Origin: Pleurocapsa sp. PCC 7327
GTDB lineage: Bacteria > Cyanobacteriota > Cyanobacteriia > Cyanobacteriales > Microcystaceae
Direction: 5' to 3'
NCBI RefSeq assembly: GCF_000317025.1
Contig: NC_019689.1
Span: 186,001 to 250,000, forward strand
DNA: 64,000 nucleotides
The notes beneath the pieces were generated by a model. That model ran no database searches. It was not told where the DNA came from and saw only the letters and a program-made list of their open reading frames with translations. Both the position numbers and the translations under genes were made by a program. Positions 10,325 to 23,003 of the stretch are shown in pieces. How positions within the stretch are numbered: position 1 is the first letter of the stretch; every line of letters starts with the position of its first letter.

Positions 10325-11512
10325 ATGAGAATATTAGTAGCCAGCCATACCTATATCGTCGATCTTAATTGCGAAAAATTAAGAACTTTGGCGCACCTAG
10401 AACCAGGAGTTGAAGTAACTGTCGTTGTTCCGAAGCGATGGCAACCGGGTGGCGTTCAGAACCGAATTATTGAAACCAAAGCTTGGAGCGATCGCAGTTT
10501 TCGCGTCGTTCCTATCTCAAATTTCAGTCAAAATAATCAGGGATTGCTGACTTTTGGAACGGATATTATTGAATTACTAAAACAGTTTAGACCGCAAATT
10601 ATTCAAGTCGAACAAGGAGCGAAATCCTTTGCCTATGCTCAATTAATTACACTCAATCGCTTGTTAGGATTGAAGGCAAAAAATGTTTTCTTTACTTGGT
10701 GGAATCTTCCCTATCAATCCAAATTTCCTGTCTCAGTTTTAGAAAATTACAATCTCGCTCATACTGATGGACTGGTTGCTGGCAATCTAGATGCTGCCGA
10801 GATTCTGCGGGATCGTGGCTATAAAAAAGCCGTAACAGTCATGCCTCAACTCGGAGTAGACGAACGGCTATTTTCTCGTCGTCTCCAACCCGAATTAGCT
10901 TCTCAATTAGGGATTAAATCTGAGGAATTTGTTGTTGGATTCGTAGGACGTTTCGTCCCAGAAAAAGGGATCTTAACGCTAGTTAAAGCCTTGACAGGTT
11001 TACAAGAATTGCCCTGGAAGCTGTTGTTATTAGGAAGAGGAAGTCTCAAAGAAACAATTATTACAGAGGCTAGCAAGGCAGGAATTCAAGACAGATTAAT
11101 TATTCTAGAAAGTGTTCCTCACCATGAAGTTCCTTGCTATATTAATTTAATGAATGTGCTGGTTTTGCCATCAGAAACAACCGATCGATTTAAGACGCTA
11201 ACGGCTGCTGGTTGGAAAGAACAATTCGGTCATGTTTTGATTGAGGCGATGGCAACTAAAATACCAGTAATCGGTTCTAATTCTGGGGAAATTCCTAATG
11301 TTATTGGCGAGGCAGGTTTAGTGTTTCCCGAAGGCAATTTTGAAGCATTACGCCATTGTATTCGGCAGATAATAGAACGCCCAGAATTGTCGCAGAAGTT
11401 AGCTTGGATGGGATATAAAAGAGTCATGGAAAACTATACTAATAAAGCTTTAGCTCAACAATTATTAGCTTTTTATAAAAAGCTTTTAGTAGCTAGAGAA
11501 GAAAATCTCTAA
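10325..11512 (+). CDS. glycosyltransferase family 4 protein
   Basis: A GT-B fold transferase of 395 residues using a nucleotide-sugar donor. The N-terminal half starts MRILVASHTYIVD; the donor domain has VVGFVGRFVPEKGILTLVKAL at about residues 201-222 and the E-x7-E motif region EAMATKIPVIGSNSGEIPNVIGEAG. No membrane segment, so it acts on the cytoplasmic face. The acceptor is unknown; surface polysaccharide or glycolipid synthesis is the usual role. It stands alone between the nucleotidyltransferase and pyk. Confidence 0.88.
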   Translation: MRILVASHTYIVDLNCEKLRTLAHLEPGVEVTVVVPKRWQPGGVQNRIIETKAWSDRSFRVVPISNFSQNNQGLLTFGTDIIELLKQFRPQIIQVEQGAKSFAYAQLITLNRLLGLKAKNVFFTWWNLPYQSKFPVSVLENYNLAHTDGLVAGNLDAAEILRDRGYKKAVTVMPQLGVDERLFSRRLQPELASQLGIKSEEFVVGFVGRFVPEKGILTLVKALTGLQELPWKLLLLGRGSLKETIITEASKAGIQDRLIILESVPHHEVPCYINLMNVLVLPSETTDRFKTLTAAGWKEQFGHVLIEAMATKIPVIGSNSGEIPNVIGEAGLVFPEGNFEALRHCIRQIIERPELSQKLAWMGYKRVMENYTNKALAQQLLAFYKKLLVAREENL

Positions 11513-11685
11513 TTTCAACTCAATTTTAGGATTAACGAATCATTTCAAAATTAGTGTGTTTGCCGATAAAATTGCTTGTCGGCGAATTAATTTAAGTATT
11601 TTATCTAAAGATTTCAATTAAAATAAAATGCGATCGCATCATAAAAAATATATATAGCGATCGCTATTTCGCCAAAAGAGTACTT

Positions 11686-13110
11686 ATGAAACCTCTAATG
11701 CACCGTACTAAGATTGTTGCTACTATTGGTCCGGCGAGTAGTTCTCCAGAAATCCTCAAGCAAATGATCCAAGCTGGGATGAATGTAGCGCGGTTAAATT
11801 TTTCTCATGGAAGCTATGAAGAACACGCCCGTAGGGTTTCGTTGCTGCGTTCCGTTTCTCAGGAGTTAGAGACTCCTATAACATTACTTCAAGATCTTCA
11901 GGGACCTAAAATCCGAGTAGGCGAACTGCCCGACGGTTCGATTCCCCTCAACGAGGGCGAGTCTCTCACCTTAGTTCCAATCGCCGAATTTACCGAGCAA
12001 CCCAATACCATACCGATAGACTACCCCTATCTCGCCCAAGAAGCCGAACCAGGAGCGCAAGTATTGCTTGATGACGGTTTATTGGAATTAAGGATCGAAA
12101 AAATTCAAGGGAATACCCTTATTTGTCAAGTTATCGACGGGGGAATCCTTAAAAGTCGTAAAGGAGTGAATTTACCCAGCGTAGATTTGCGTCTACCGTC
12201 GATGACTCAAAAGGATAGAGCAGATCTCGAATTCGGACTATCTCAGGGAGTAGATTGGGTTTCCTTGAGTTTCGTTCGCAAAGCAGAAGATCTTCGCACG
12301 CTCAAAGAATTTTTGGCGGCAAAAGGAGCAAGTGACCTGCCCGTTATCGCCAAAATAGAAAAACCTCAGGCGATCGCAAACTTAGAAGCTATTCTAGAAG
12401 AGTGTGACGGCTTGATGGTGGCGCGGGGAGATTTGGGCGTAGAAATGAGTCCCGAAAAAGTGCCGATGTTGCAAAAGCGGATTATTGGGATGTGCAATCG
12501 CAAGAACATTCCAGTCATTACGGCAACGCAGATGCTCGATAGTATGATTCGCAATGCCCGCCCCACTCGCGCCGAAGCTAGCGATGTGGCTAATGCTATT
12601 GTGGACGGAACTGATGCTGTCATGCTATCAGGAGAGTCGGCAGTGGGCGATTTCCCGGTTAAATCGGTAGAAATGCTCGTCAAGATTGCCAATGAAGTCG
12701 AAAAAGACATTCAATTCGTCAATCATCCACCAGCAGAAACTGACGAAACCCACGCCTTGAGCGAAGCCCTCAACGCTATTGACAAAATTCTCAATCTGCG
12801 CTACGTGGTTACCTTCACCACTACAGGCTATACGTCTCGAATTGCTGCGGGAGAGCGCCCTAGAGCGCCAATAATGGCTTTTACGTCCAATCCCAAGGTA
12901 TACCACCGCTTAAACCTGATTTGGGGAGTCATGCCTATCCTGCTCGAACACGAGATGGAGTCCTTTGAAGATTTGGTCGAGCAAGCTGAAACTTATTTAA
13001 TTCAACAAAATTTAGCATCTGTTGGGGATTGCATTTTGATTATGGCAGGAATTCCCACACAAAAACCAAAAGGAACTAACTTTCTCAAAATTCACAAGCT
13101 TGGTCAGTAG
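11686..13110 (+). CDS. pyk: pyruvate kinase
   Basis: Converts phosphoenolpyruvate and ADP to pyruvate and ATP. The 474 residues carry the N-terminal [16 protein letters not shown], the substrate-binding [10 protein letters not shown], the active-site helix [17 protein letters not shown] with its catalytic lysine, and [17 protein letters not shown]. The length fits the short bacterial type with an allosteric C-terminal domain and no extra PEP-utiliser domain, unlike some cyanobacterial isoenzymes of about 590 residues. gpmA follows 39 bases later, suggesting cotranscription of two adjacent glycolytic steps. Confidence 0.96.
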   Translation: MKPLMHRTKIVATIGPASSSPEILKQMIQAGMNVARLNFSHGSYEEHARRVSLLRSVSQELETPITLLQDLQGPKIRVGELPDGSIPLNEGESLTLVPIAEFTEQPNTIPIDYPYLAQEAEPGAQVLLDDGLLELRIEKIQGNTLICQVIDGGILKSRKGVNLPSVDLRLPSMTQKDRADLEFGLSQGVDWVSLSFVRKAEDLRTLKEFLAAKGASDLPVIAKIEKPQAIANLEAILEECDGLMVARGDLGVEMSPEKVPMLQKRIIGMCNRKNIPVITATQMLDSMIRNARPTRAEASDVANAIVDGTDAVMLSGESAVGDFPVKSVEMLVKIANEVEKDIQFVNHPPAETDETHALSEALNAIDKILNLRYVVTFTTTGYTSRIAAGERPRAPIMAFTSNPKVYHRLNLIWGVMPILLEHEMESFEDLVEQAETYLIQQNLASVGDCILIMAGIPTQKPKGTNFLKIHKLGQ

Positions 13111-13149
13111 CTAGCAAGCAATGACTAGATAACCAAAGACTTTTGACAA

Positions 13150-13845
13150 ATGGCAAAACTCATTCTCATCCGTCACGGTGAAAGTATCTGGAACGCTGCC
13201 AACAAATTTACAGGTTGGGTTGACGTTCCCTTAAGCAGGCGAGGTCGTGCAGAAGCAACGATTGCCTCCGCGAAATTAAGACACTACCGGGTAGATGTCT
13301 GCTTCACCAGTCTCTTAGTTCGGGCAATGGAAACGGCAATCCTCTGCCTGACTGAATATGAAGAAATCTGCGGTGGAAAGACTCCTATTTTTCAACACGC
13401 AGCAGACGACCCAGAATGGCACGGCTGGGATAAATATGAAGGCAATCCCAATGAAGAACTGCCCATTTTTCTCTCTCAGGCACTAGACGAACGCTATTAC
13501 GGTCAGTTGCAAGGCTTGAATAAAGCCCAAACTGCCGAAAAGTATGGCAAAGAAAAAGTACGCGAGTGGCGGCGTTCCTACTATACCTCACCTCCAGGCG
13601 GAGAGAGTTTAAAGGATACGCAAAAACGAGTTATTCCTTACTTTACCAGTCGCATTCTCACCCATATCAAGCACGGCGATACAGTGCTAGTGGCGGCTCA
13701 CGGCAATTCCTTGCGTGCCATGATTATGAAACTGGAAAATCTCAGTCCCGAAGAAGTCCCCAATCTCGAACTTGTTACTGGCGTTCCTATTGTCTACGAA
13801 CTCGATTCTGAAGCGAATGTTATCGATAAAGCAATTTTGAATTAG
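13150..13845 (+). CDS. gpmA: 2,3-bisphosphoglycerate-dependent phosphoglycerate mutase
   Basis: Interconverts 3- and 2-phosphoglycerate through a phosphohistidine. The phosphoacceptor motif LIRHGESIWN is at residues 5-14 (His8) and the second catalytic histidine is in VAAHGNSLRA. The insertion DERYYGQLQGLNKAQTAEKYG is characteristic of dPGM rather than of the broader histidine-phosphatase group. It lies directly after pyk, two glycolytic steps apart in function. The 231-residue length is normal. Confidence 0.95.
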   Translation: MAKLILIRHGESIWNAANKFTGWVDVPLSRRGRAEATIASAKLRHYRVDVCFTSLLVRAMETAILCLTEYEEICGGKTPIFQHAADDPEWHGWDKYEGNPNEELPIFLSQALDERYYGQLQGLNKAQTAEKYGKEKVREWRRSYYTSPPGGESLKDTQKRVIPYFTSRILTHIKHGDTVLVAAHGNSLRAMIMKLENLSPEEVPNLELVTGVPIVYELDSEANVIDKAILN

Positions 13846-13971
13846 TTTCCTGTCAGATAAGACATGAAGGATTTTCAAACATTTTCCCCAGAAAAAAAAA
13901 GATTGCGATCGCCTGCAATTTTAAAATCGGTTTTGGCACTTAGCGATCGCGCTCTCTTTTAAAATTTTTAA

Positions 13972-15645
<1,674 letters not shown>

Positions 15646-15702
15646 GCGATTGGCGCAAAGCAGGGAACGGAGACGCAGGAAAAATCTGCAACTCCTATCC
15701 TG

Positions 15703-18129
15703 TTAATCTTTTCGAGAGGCGGGAGGGGCTGGGGGAGTAAAAGTAGAAGCAGGAGGGGGAGCTGCTGGAGCCGTCGTCGGTTGGGGAGCGGGAGTCGGAA
15801 CAGGAGCGGGTTCTGGTGCTCGATTGACTGGCACGGGCGCTACCCGACGAGAATATCCCGATCGCGATTGCCGAGGGCGATAAACTCTTCGTTCCGGTCG
15901 AGCGTAGGTAGCGGTGCTTCTACTGCGTCGCAAACGCTGTCTCCTTCTAGGGACGCTAGCTTCACCCACAGCACCGACTCGTTCGCCATCCGGGTTAGTT
16001 GCCGTGGTGTAATTATAATAACTGCGCCTGGGCTTAATTGGTTCGGCTTTGATGGTTCCTTGGCGACCCTCTATTCGACCGGGAAGATCTGGAAAAGATT
16101 CGCTAGGTATATCTTCAGTCGCTTCTAACATAAATTGCCGCCAGGTAGCCGCCGCCGTACTGCTTTGACCCCAAGTGGCTTGATTATTGTCGTTACCCAG
16201 CCAGACTCCGGTCACTAATTGAGGGATATAGCCAACGAACCATAGGTCGCGAGCTTTGTCAGAGGTGCCCGTTTTCCCCGCTACGGGTCGCCCGATTTGG
16301 GCAGCAACGCCGGTTCCGCCATCGACCACCCCTCGCAACATCCAGGTTACGATCGCTGCCGTATCCGGATCGATCGCTTCTTGAGCTTTAAAGTTCGCTT
16401 GATAGATAATCTTTCCCCGGCGATCGAGAATGCGACTAATTCCGTAAGGAGGTTGGCGAACGCCTCGATTGGCTAGCGTGCCATAAGCGCTGGTCAGTTC
16501 TAGAAGATTGACTTCGGACGCGCCCAAGGCAAGCGAATAGGTGGGGAAAAGCTTCGATTCGATGCCCATTTTTTGGGCGATTTTGATAATTGGATTCCAA
16601 CCGACCTCTACCAGCACCCGCACGGCTACGACATTAAGCGAGTCAGAAATCGCGTTGCGCATAGAGACTTGAGCGCCGCTATACCTGTCGCCGTAGTTTT
16701 CTGGTTTGTAGCCATCGACGACGTATTCCGCGTCTGGAAAACGACGATTGGGCGAAAAACCCGCCGCGATCGCCGTTGTATAGACAAAGGTTTTAAAGGT
16801 CGAACCGGGTTGGCGTTTGGCTTGCGTTACGCGATTGAATTCATTTTTGCCAAAATCCGTTCCTCCAACCATTGCTTTAATTTGACCGTTGCGGGGATCG
16901 ATGGCAACAATAGCCGCTTGCTCGAAACGCTGCCATTTGCCATAGCGCTCTACGGTTCTCTCGATGGTTTCTTCGGCATGTTTCTGCCAGCGAGGGTTAA
17001 GCGTCGTTTCGACGACGATTCCTCCCGCCTTGAGTACCTCTGGAGATACGTACTTGGGAAGTTCTTTTTGAATGTATTCGGTAAAGTAAGGCGCTTTCCG
17101 TTCCAAACGCTTCAGCTTGCCTTGCTTTACTTCTAAAGGCGAGGCGATCGCCGCTTCGGCTTCTTGGGCTGTAATCAACCCTTGAGCTTGCATCTTTCTG
17201 ATAACTTGATTTCTACGTTCCTTGGCGGCTTTAGGATTGTCTAGCGGCGAATAAACGCTGGGAGCTGGAACGATTCCTGCCAGCGTTGCCGCTTCCGCCA
17301 GGGTTAGTTCGCCTACGGGTTTGCTAAAATAAACCCAGGCTGCGTCGGCAATGCCATACGCGCCCGACCCCAGATACACGAGATTGAGATAGCGCTCTAA
17401 AATTTGCTCTTTATCAAAATTTTCCTCAATTTTTTTTGCCAGTCGCATTTCTTTGAACTTGCGTCCGACGTTGCGCTCTTGGTTTAAGAATGTGATGCGA
17501 GCTAGCTGCTGGGTAATGGTACTGCCTCCCTCTACCACTCCCCCGGCTTGCAGGTTGGTAACGACGGCTCTGGCAATGCCCAAGAGATCGACTCCCTGGT
17601 GTTCTTGAAAGCGGCGGTCTTCGCTGGCAATAAACGCTTTGCTAACGCGATCGGGAATTTGCCATATTTTTAGTTTTTCGTGAGTCACCGGACCGATTTC
17701 TTGCAATATCGTGCCATCGGCTGCTTCGATCGTTATCGTTCCTGGCGGAGTATAGGTCAAGATTTCATCTACCGAATCCGGCAATCCGCTTTCTATATAG
17801 TACGCTCCCGCACCAAGCGCGATCGCGCCGCCGCCCAGGGCAACCCCCGTACCTATCAAAAACCAAAATCTGGGACGACGATGGCGAAAAACTCCTTGAG
17901 AAAGTGCTTTGAAACGACTGGAAAAATTAGCCAACAGGACGGGAAGACGAAACGATTTAGTTCTTCGTTTCTGTTTTTTTGAGGTGGGTTTTCGTCGCCT
18001 CTGTGGGTTAGGTTGAGGAGGGGAAGGCGATTCCGAGCGAGTTTCGGAGTTAGACTCCAATTTCTCGGCGCTCGCGCGAAGAGATTGACTCAACCGTTTT
18101 TTTGCCTTGGGGTTGAATTTTTTGAACAC
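15703..18129 (-). CDS. class A penicillin-binding protein (PBP1A family)
   Basis: Bifunctional cell-wall synthase with glycosyltransferase and transpeptidase activities on the periplasmic side. A basic, Ser/Arg-rich cytoplasmic tail (1-85) precedes one membrane anchor (about 88-110). The GT51 domain has the catalytic glutamate in ASEDRRFQEHQG (Glu170) and GGSTITQQLAR; the transpeptidase domain has STFK at 443-446, SLN at 497-499 and KTGTS further on. The last 100 residues are low-complexity Arg-, then Pro/Ala-rich. It is convergent with pgm. Its start lies close to the IS630 remnant, but the coding sequence is intact. Confidence 0.95.
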   Translation of the reverse strand: MFKKFNPKAKKRLSQSLRASAEKLESNSETRSESPSPPQPNPQRRRKPTSKKQKRRTKSFRLPVLLANFSSRFKALSQGVFRHRRPRFWFLIGTGVALGGGAIALGAGAYYIESGLPDSVDEILTYTPPGTITIEAADGTILQEIGPVTHEKLKIWQIPDRVSKAFIASEDRRFQEHQGVDLLGIARAVVTNLQAGGVVEGGSTITQQLARITFLNQERNVGRKFKEMRLAKKIEENFDKEQILERYLNLVYLGSGAYGIADAAWVYFSKPVGELTLAEAATLAGIVPAPSVYSPLDNPKAAKERRNQVIRKMQAQGLITAQEAEAAIASPLEVKQGKLKRLERKAPYFTEYIQKELPKYVSPEVLKAGGIVVETTLNPRWQKHAEETIERTVERYGKWQRFEQAAIVAIDPRNGQIKAMVGGTDFGKNEFNRVTQAKRQPGSTFKTFVYTTAIAAGFSPNRRFPDAEYVVDGYKPENYGDRYSGAQVSMRNAISDSLNVVAVRVLVEVGWNPIIKIAQKMGIESKLFPTYSLALGASEVNLLELTSAYGTLANRGVRQPPYGISRILDRRGKIIYQANFKAQEAIDPDTAAIVTWMLRGVVDGGTGVAAQIGRPVAGKTGTSDKARDLWFVGYIPQLVTGVWLGNDNNQATWGQSSTAAATWRQFMLEATEDIPSESFPDLPGRIEGRQGTIKAEPIKPRRSYYNYTTATNPDGERVGAVGEASVPRRRQRLRRSRSTATYARPERRVYRPRQSRSGYSRRVAPVPVNRAPEPAPVPTPAPQPTTAPAAPPPASTFTPPAPPASRKD

Positions 18130-18199
18130 GTTACCTTCTCAAGCGATCGGGACTGGTAAGATTCCAGTGTCGAGCTGTCTAGTACCGCTTATCATAGCT

Positions 18200-19159
18200 C
18201 ATTTTTTGAGAAGCGAAAGCAAGCCTTACAACAAGGACTGCAACCGGCAACGAACCCAAGAAAGAGCCGAAGCTTTGAGCTTAAGCGCCCAAGGGTGGAA
18301 AGTGTCGGAGATTGCCAGTCATCTTAACCGTGCATCGAATCCAGTCCGCCAAACATTTTACCGATGGTTAAGTCAAGGAAGAGAGGGATTATTTGATGCA
18401 CAGCGTTCGGGGAGAGCCAAGAAATGGAAAGAAGAAGAGCTAAAGTTATTAGAGACCGGTCTTTCTGAAGAACAAAGAACCTATAATAGCCGTCAACTTT
18501 CAAAAAAAAAAAGACTGGCGAGGGAAAAGAACGAAAGAAAGTTTAAAGAGAAACCAAAATCCCCAGCAAAAAGCGAAAAAGGTAGCCGAATTGGAAACGC
18601 TGAAACGCCATGAAGAAGAAGGGTTAGCGAGATTAAAATATTTAGATGAAGCCGATTTTTGTCTTTGGAGTCCAGTCAGCTATAGCTACCTAAAAAAGGG
18701 CTGGCCGAAAGAAATAAAACAGACGAAAACAAGAGGAAGAAGACTGAGTATCCTGGGCATTTTTGAAAAAGATTGGAGTTTTGAGTCTAGATTAGTTTGA
18801 GGAGGAGTCAAGAGCGATGTCTACAGAAAAATCCTGGACTGGCAAGCCAACAAAGCTCGAGAGCATCTACAGAAAACTGGAGAAATAACCGCGCTCGTTC
18901 CAGACAACTATTCGGTTCACCCAAGCCAAAAAATTCAACTAAAAGAACTGGAGTAGCAAGAAAAAGGATTAGAGTTTTTCTTTCTTCCTATAGTCCCGAA
19001 CTCGAGCGAATTGAACCAGAGTGGCGTCAATTGAAAACTCATGCCTTAGCTGGAAGGATGTTTGAGGATGAATTTGATTGAGCACAAGCAATCATTCAAG
19101 CCATTGAATCTAGAAGCAGAAAAAACAATTGTGATGGTCAGCGATTTCGTTTTAATTAA
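18200..19159 (+). pseudogene. decayed IS630-family transposase
   Basis: Pieces of one DDE transposase appear in order in shifting frames: a helix-turn-helix part (AEALSLSAQGWKVSEIASHLNRA) to about 18505; a break at an eleven-base A run (18503-18513) with some residues missing; then LARLKYLDEADFCLWSPVSYSYLKKGW with the first Asp; an in-frame stop near 18798; ITALVPDNYSVHP with the second Asp; another stop near 18956; and, in another frame, YSPELERIEPEWRQLKTHALAG with the catalytic Glu. The C-terminus ends at 19159. No intact frame remains, so it cannot move itself. Clear terminal repeats were not found. Confidence 0.8.
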
Positions 19160-19441
19160 ATAACGAAGCCAGAAAAGATTGAGCTCAGAAATTATTCAAT
19201 CTTGTTGGTTTAATTCTGCCTACCTACTTACTATAATAATTAACGATTGAAAATAATTACTTTTGATATTCCTCCACAAACTGCATTCGTAAGCGATGAA
19301 ACAAGTACAAACAGTGATGCTGTATGTCAACAAAAGGGCAAGTCCATCCAAACCACCGCCATCATTGCCGATAGCCAATCGAAGAAGTTTTCTGTGGCTC
19401 GATGGGAATCAGTCAGATAACAGGTAGGTTAGCCATCGCAG

Positions 19442-20011
19442 TTAAAGAATTCCTCCCAAATCCAACACAAAACCTGGCAGTACATTCTCTCCATCCAACT
19501 GAGTTGGGTTGGTTAAAACTTCTACGGGTTGTCCGATTCTATAAATTTCCACGGTTTTGAGCATCGGGTCGAGCAACCATCCCAATCGCACCCCATTATC
19601 GAGATATTCTTGCATTTTGTTTTGCAGTTCTTTGAGGCTATCCGATGGAGATCGCAATTCGACGACAAAATCTGGGGCTATGGGAGGAAACGTTTGTCTT
19701 TGTTGGTCGGTTAAATTTTCCCAGCGAGAACGTTGTATCCAACTAGCATCGGGAGAACGGAAAGCACCACTAGGCAATTGAAACATGGTTGAAGAATCAA
19801 AAGCTACGCCCGTACCGTCTTTTTTTGCCCAAACCGTCAATTGAGCTGTCAGCCAACTATTTCTCATTCCGCTTTCTCCACCCGTGGGCGACATGACAAC
19901 TAATTCTCCTCGCGCGGTCAGTTCTAGTTTGGCATCGGGATTGGCATAACACAGTTGGGTAAACTGTTCGGCGCTCAAATGAATGACTGGTTCTAACTTC
20001 AACGTAACCAT
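19442..20011 (-). CDS. Uma2 family endonuclease-like protein
   Basis: A 189-residue Uma2 (DUF820) protein, a PD-(D/E)XK nuclease-fold family heavily expanded in cyanobacteria and of unknown physiological role. The core is visible: SPTGGESGMRN, FRSPDASWIQRSRWE, then PDFVVELRSPSDSLKELQNKMQEYLDNGVRLGWLLDP, supplying the acidic, Glu and Lys positions of the fold. The start ATG at 20011 precedes a normal N-terminus (MVTLKLEPVIHLSAEQF). It lies between two decayed elements but is itself uninterrupted. A second Uma2 gene is at 47166. Confidence 0.88.
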   Translation of the reverse strand: MVTLKLEPVIHLSAEQFTQLCYANPDAKLELTARGELVVMSPTGGESGMRNSWLTAQLTVWAKKDGTGVAFDSSTMFQLPSGAFRSPDASWIQRSRWENLTDQQRQTFPPIAPDFVVELRSPSDSLKELQNKMQEYLDNGVRLGWLLDPMLKTVEIYRIGQPVEVLTNPTQLDGENVLPGFVLDLGGIL

Positions 20012-20251
20012 CGCGATTGCTCCAGACAGGTTATCGACAAATCAAGACTCATGAAACCGATAAGCGGACAAAACCCCGTTCCCGGATAGAACAAATATAC
20101 CATAAGGCGAGGGGATGTAAAAGAAGGCATCATTCTCTTACATCCGATTAAAACTATGATTAAAATACTTTTGTTCCTTTCTCCGCTCCTCGTATAAGCT
20201 AAATATATACTTAGAATCAATAAAGCATAGATAATCCAAAAGGAGATCGTT

Positions 20252-20494
20252 TTGTCTACTAATATCGGCAAATGGAGCAATAGTTTGGGGTTAAGGATAC
20301 CTGGATAGGTAGCCGAACAAATTCATCTCAACGAAGGGGATGAAGTTACCTTTTCTGTTGAAGGCTCCCGATTAGTTGTTACACCAGTTCGTCGCAGGAA
20401 ATACACGCTTTCTGAACTCCTCGATGGGATGAGCGAGGAGAATTTACACTCGGAAATCGATTGGGGAGAGCCAATGGGGCGAGAAGTATGGTAG
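20252..20494 (+). pseudogene. mazE-like antitoxin with an internal stop
   Basis: A TTG start at 20252, six bases after AGGAG, opens STNIGKWSNSLGLRIPG, the AbrB/MazE swapped-hairpin DNA-binding start. TAG at 20306-20308 then interrupts the frame, which otherwise continues without shift as VAEQIHLNEGDEVTFSVEGS and ends SEIDWGEPMGREVW at 20492. A single base change restores the reading frame, so the inactivation looks recent. The stop codon overlaps the ATG of the broken mazF-like gene, the usual antitoxin-toxin overlap. Confidence 0.75.
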
Positions 20495-20797
20495 AAGAAT
20501 ATATTCCCAGCAGAGGAGATATTACGAGAGCAGGCAGGAGTTCGTCCGGCTTTAGTCATTTCGCCATAAGCTTACAATCAGATTTCTCATTTGGTTGTGG
20601 CTTGTCCAATTACCAGCCGCCTCAAAGGATAGCGATTTCAAGTGCCTCTCCCTCAAGGACTGACAACTTATGGGGTAGTTTTATCCGACCAAATTCGCGT
20701 ATTTGATTGGCAAGTTAGAAATGCTCAATTTGTCGAAAACGCTCCCCAAGAGTTGATTGATGAAGTTTTAGCTCGATTAGCACCTTTAGTAACGTGA
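20488..20797 (+). pseudogene. mazF/pemK-like toxin, deleted and frameshifted
   Basis: The ATG at 20488 gives VEEYIPSRGDI, the usual start of a MazF/PemK endoribonuclease, but about 14 residues that normally follow are missing and the frame changes. In the new frame one reads EQAGVRPALVISP, a stop, AYNQISHLVVACPITSRLKG, another stop, and VPLPQGLTTYGVVLSDQIRV to a final stop at 20797. The catalytic framework is broken in three places. It overlaps its antitoxin remnant by seven bases, showing that this was a complete type II toxin-antitoxin pair. Confidence 0.75.
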
Positions 20798-20844
20798 GCG
20801 ATCTCAATGCCCAAAAGTAACGTGAGCGATCTCAATGCCCAAAC
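20789..20844. repeat. 28-bp tandem duplication
   Basis: The unit starting GTAACGTGAGCGATCTCAAT occupies 20789-20816 and again 20817-20844, identical except for the last base. The first copy contains the stop codon of the mazF remnant, so the duplication arose at the end of that gene. Confidence 0.85.
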
Positions 20845-20925
20845 TCTTAAATCTAACCCTTAAAAGCTATCGCCCCATCTCTTGAACTTCTCTGCAATCT
20901 GCTCTTGTTCCAAAAATTCCGATAC

Positions 20926-22032
<1,107 letters not shown>

Positions 22033-22099
22033 CTAATCTAGGATAATAAGAGATCGTGTGTCTAACTCCTGCTCGGACCAGGTTAAGACATCAACCAAA

Positions 22100-22133
22100 A
22101 GCAGAAAAATATTTTCAGAATTGATTTTCTGCT
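22100..22133 (+). promoter_or_regulatory. hairpin in the rplU leader
   Basis: AGCAGAAAA (22100-22108) and TTTTCTGCT (22125-22133) form a perfect nine-pair stem with a 16-base loop, ending 31 bases before the rplU start. Ribosomal-protein leaders often carry structures that bind the product; whether this one does is inference. Confidence 0.4.
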
Positions 22134-22164
22134 ACCTGTACGGCAATTTACTGGAACTAGAGAA

Positions 22165-22599
22165 ATGAGTTACGCAATTATTGAGACTGGCGGTAAGCAA
22201 CTACGGGTAGAACCGGGTCGCTTTTATGATATCGAACTCCTTCCTGTCGAAGCAGATGGTAAATATACCATAGACAAAGTTTTACTGGTAAACCACGATG
22301 GCGAAGTCACCATCGGTCAGCCTTTCGTCGAAGGCGCGATCGTAGAAGGTACGGTAATGAGACATCTGCGAGGACGGAAAGTCATCGTCTACAAGATGAA
22401 ACCAAAGAAGAAAACCCGTAAAAAGCGGGGACATCGCCAGGAACTTACTCGCCTGATGATTGATTTGATCGGTCTTAATGGAACGGTCATCGCCTCTGCA
22501 TCCACCCAGGCACAGACAGCAGCAACACCCGCCGAAGAAAGTTCTGCAAGCGAGTCTGAGACCCAAGAAACAACCAAAGCCTCAGCGAAAAAAAAATAA
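22165..22599 (+). CDS. rplU: 50S ribosomal protein L21
   Basis: Large-subunit ribosomal protein that binds 23S rRNA. The N-terminus [24 protein letters not shown] and the basic [23 protein letters not shown] are diagnostic. It is 144 residues, about 40 longer than a minimal L21, because of an Ala/Ser/Glu/Thr-rich C-terminal tail ending in lysines, a feature seen in other cyanobacterial L21 proteins. rpmA follows 43 bases downstream, the conserved rplU-rpmA pair. Confidence 0.97.
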   Translation: MSYAIIETGGKQLRVEPGRFYDIELLPVEADGKYTIDKVLLVNHDGEVTIGQPFVEGAIVEGTVMRHLRGRKVIVYKMKPKKKTRKKRGHRQELTRLMIDLIGLNGTVIASASTQAQTAATPAEESSASESETQETTKASAKKK

Positions 22600-22642
22600 A
22601 ATAGATTTGGAATAGTCAAGTAGGAAATTAAAGTAAGAAACT

Positions 22643-22918
22643 ATGGCTCATAAGAAAGGAACTGGTAGTACTCGTAACGGGCGCGACTCCAATGCCAAAC
22701 GCTTAGGGGTTAAGCGCTATGGCGGTCAGTTGGTCAAAGCTGGTAACATTCTCGTTCGCCAGCGCGGGACTAAATTTCATCCCGGAAACAATGTCGGTAG
22801 AGGCAGCGACGATACTCTATTTGCTTTAGTCGATGGGATCGTAACTTTTGAATACAAAGATAGAAGCCGCAAGAAAGTCAGCGTTTATCCTGTTGCCCAG
22901 GAAACTACGGTAGCCTAA
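22643..22918 (+). CDS. rpmA: 50S ribosomal protein L27
   Basis: Large-subunit protein whose N-terminus reaches the peptidyl-transferase centre. It reads [28 protein letters not shown] and [17 protein letters not shown], the invariant L27 core; the N-terminus starts directly at the mature form without the cleavable extension seen in Firmicutes. 91 residues, normal length, cotranscribed with rplU. Confidence 0.98.
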   Translation: MAHKKGTGSTRNGRDSNAKRLGVKRYGGQLVKAGNILVRQRGTKFHPGNNVGRGSDDTLFALVDGIVTFEYKDRSRKKVSVYPVAQETTVA

Positions 22919-22930
22919 AATAGGCGTTGT

Positions 22931-22956
22931 AGGGGCAGGTTGTGAAACCTACCCCT
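22931..22956. repeat. hairpin repeat after rpmA
   Basis: AGGGGCAGGTT (22931-22941) and AACCTACCCCT (22946-22956) pair over eleven positions with one mismatch and a four-base loop. No T run follows, so it is a weak terminator at best. The GTAGGGGC-type arm resembles the repeat at 4253-4319. It lies 13 bases after the rpmA stop and may stabilise the mRNA end. Confidence 0.55.
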
Positions 22957-23003
22957 CATCAGTCGGAGACAATCGCGGAGACTAAGACTACTAAAAGCTG
23001 GAT

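Noticed and set aside
18196-19185. AGCTCA / TGAGCT as terminal repeats of the IS630 remnant
   Set aside because: Only six bases match well and there is no TA target duplication at both ends.
19254-19440. Possible gene remnant after the IS630 copy
   Set aside because: A short open stretch (TFDIPPQTAFVSDETSTNSD) could be read, but it has no start or recognised family.
19999-20280. 93-residue minus-strand ORF overlapping the mazE remnant
   Set aside because: It runs antisense to the clear antitoxin reading and lacks homology-like features.
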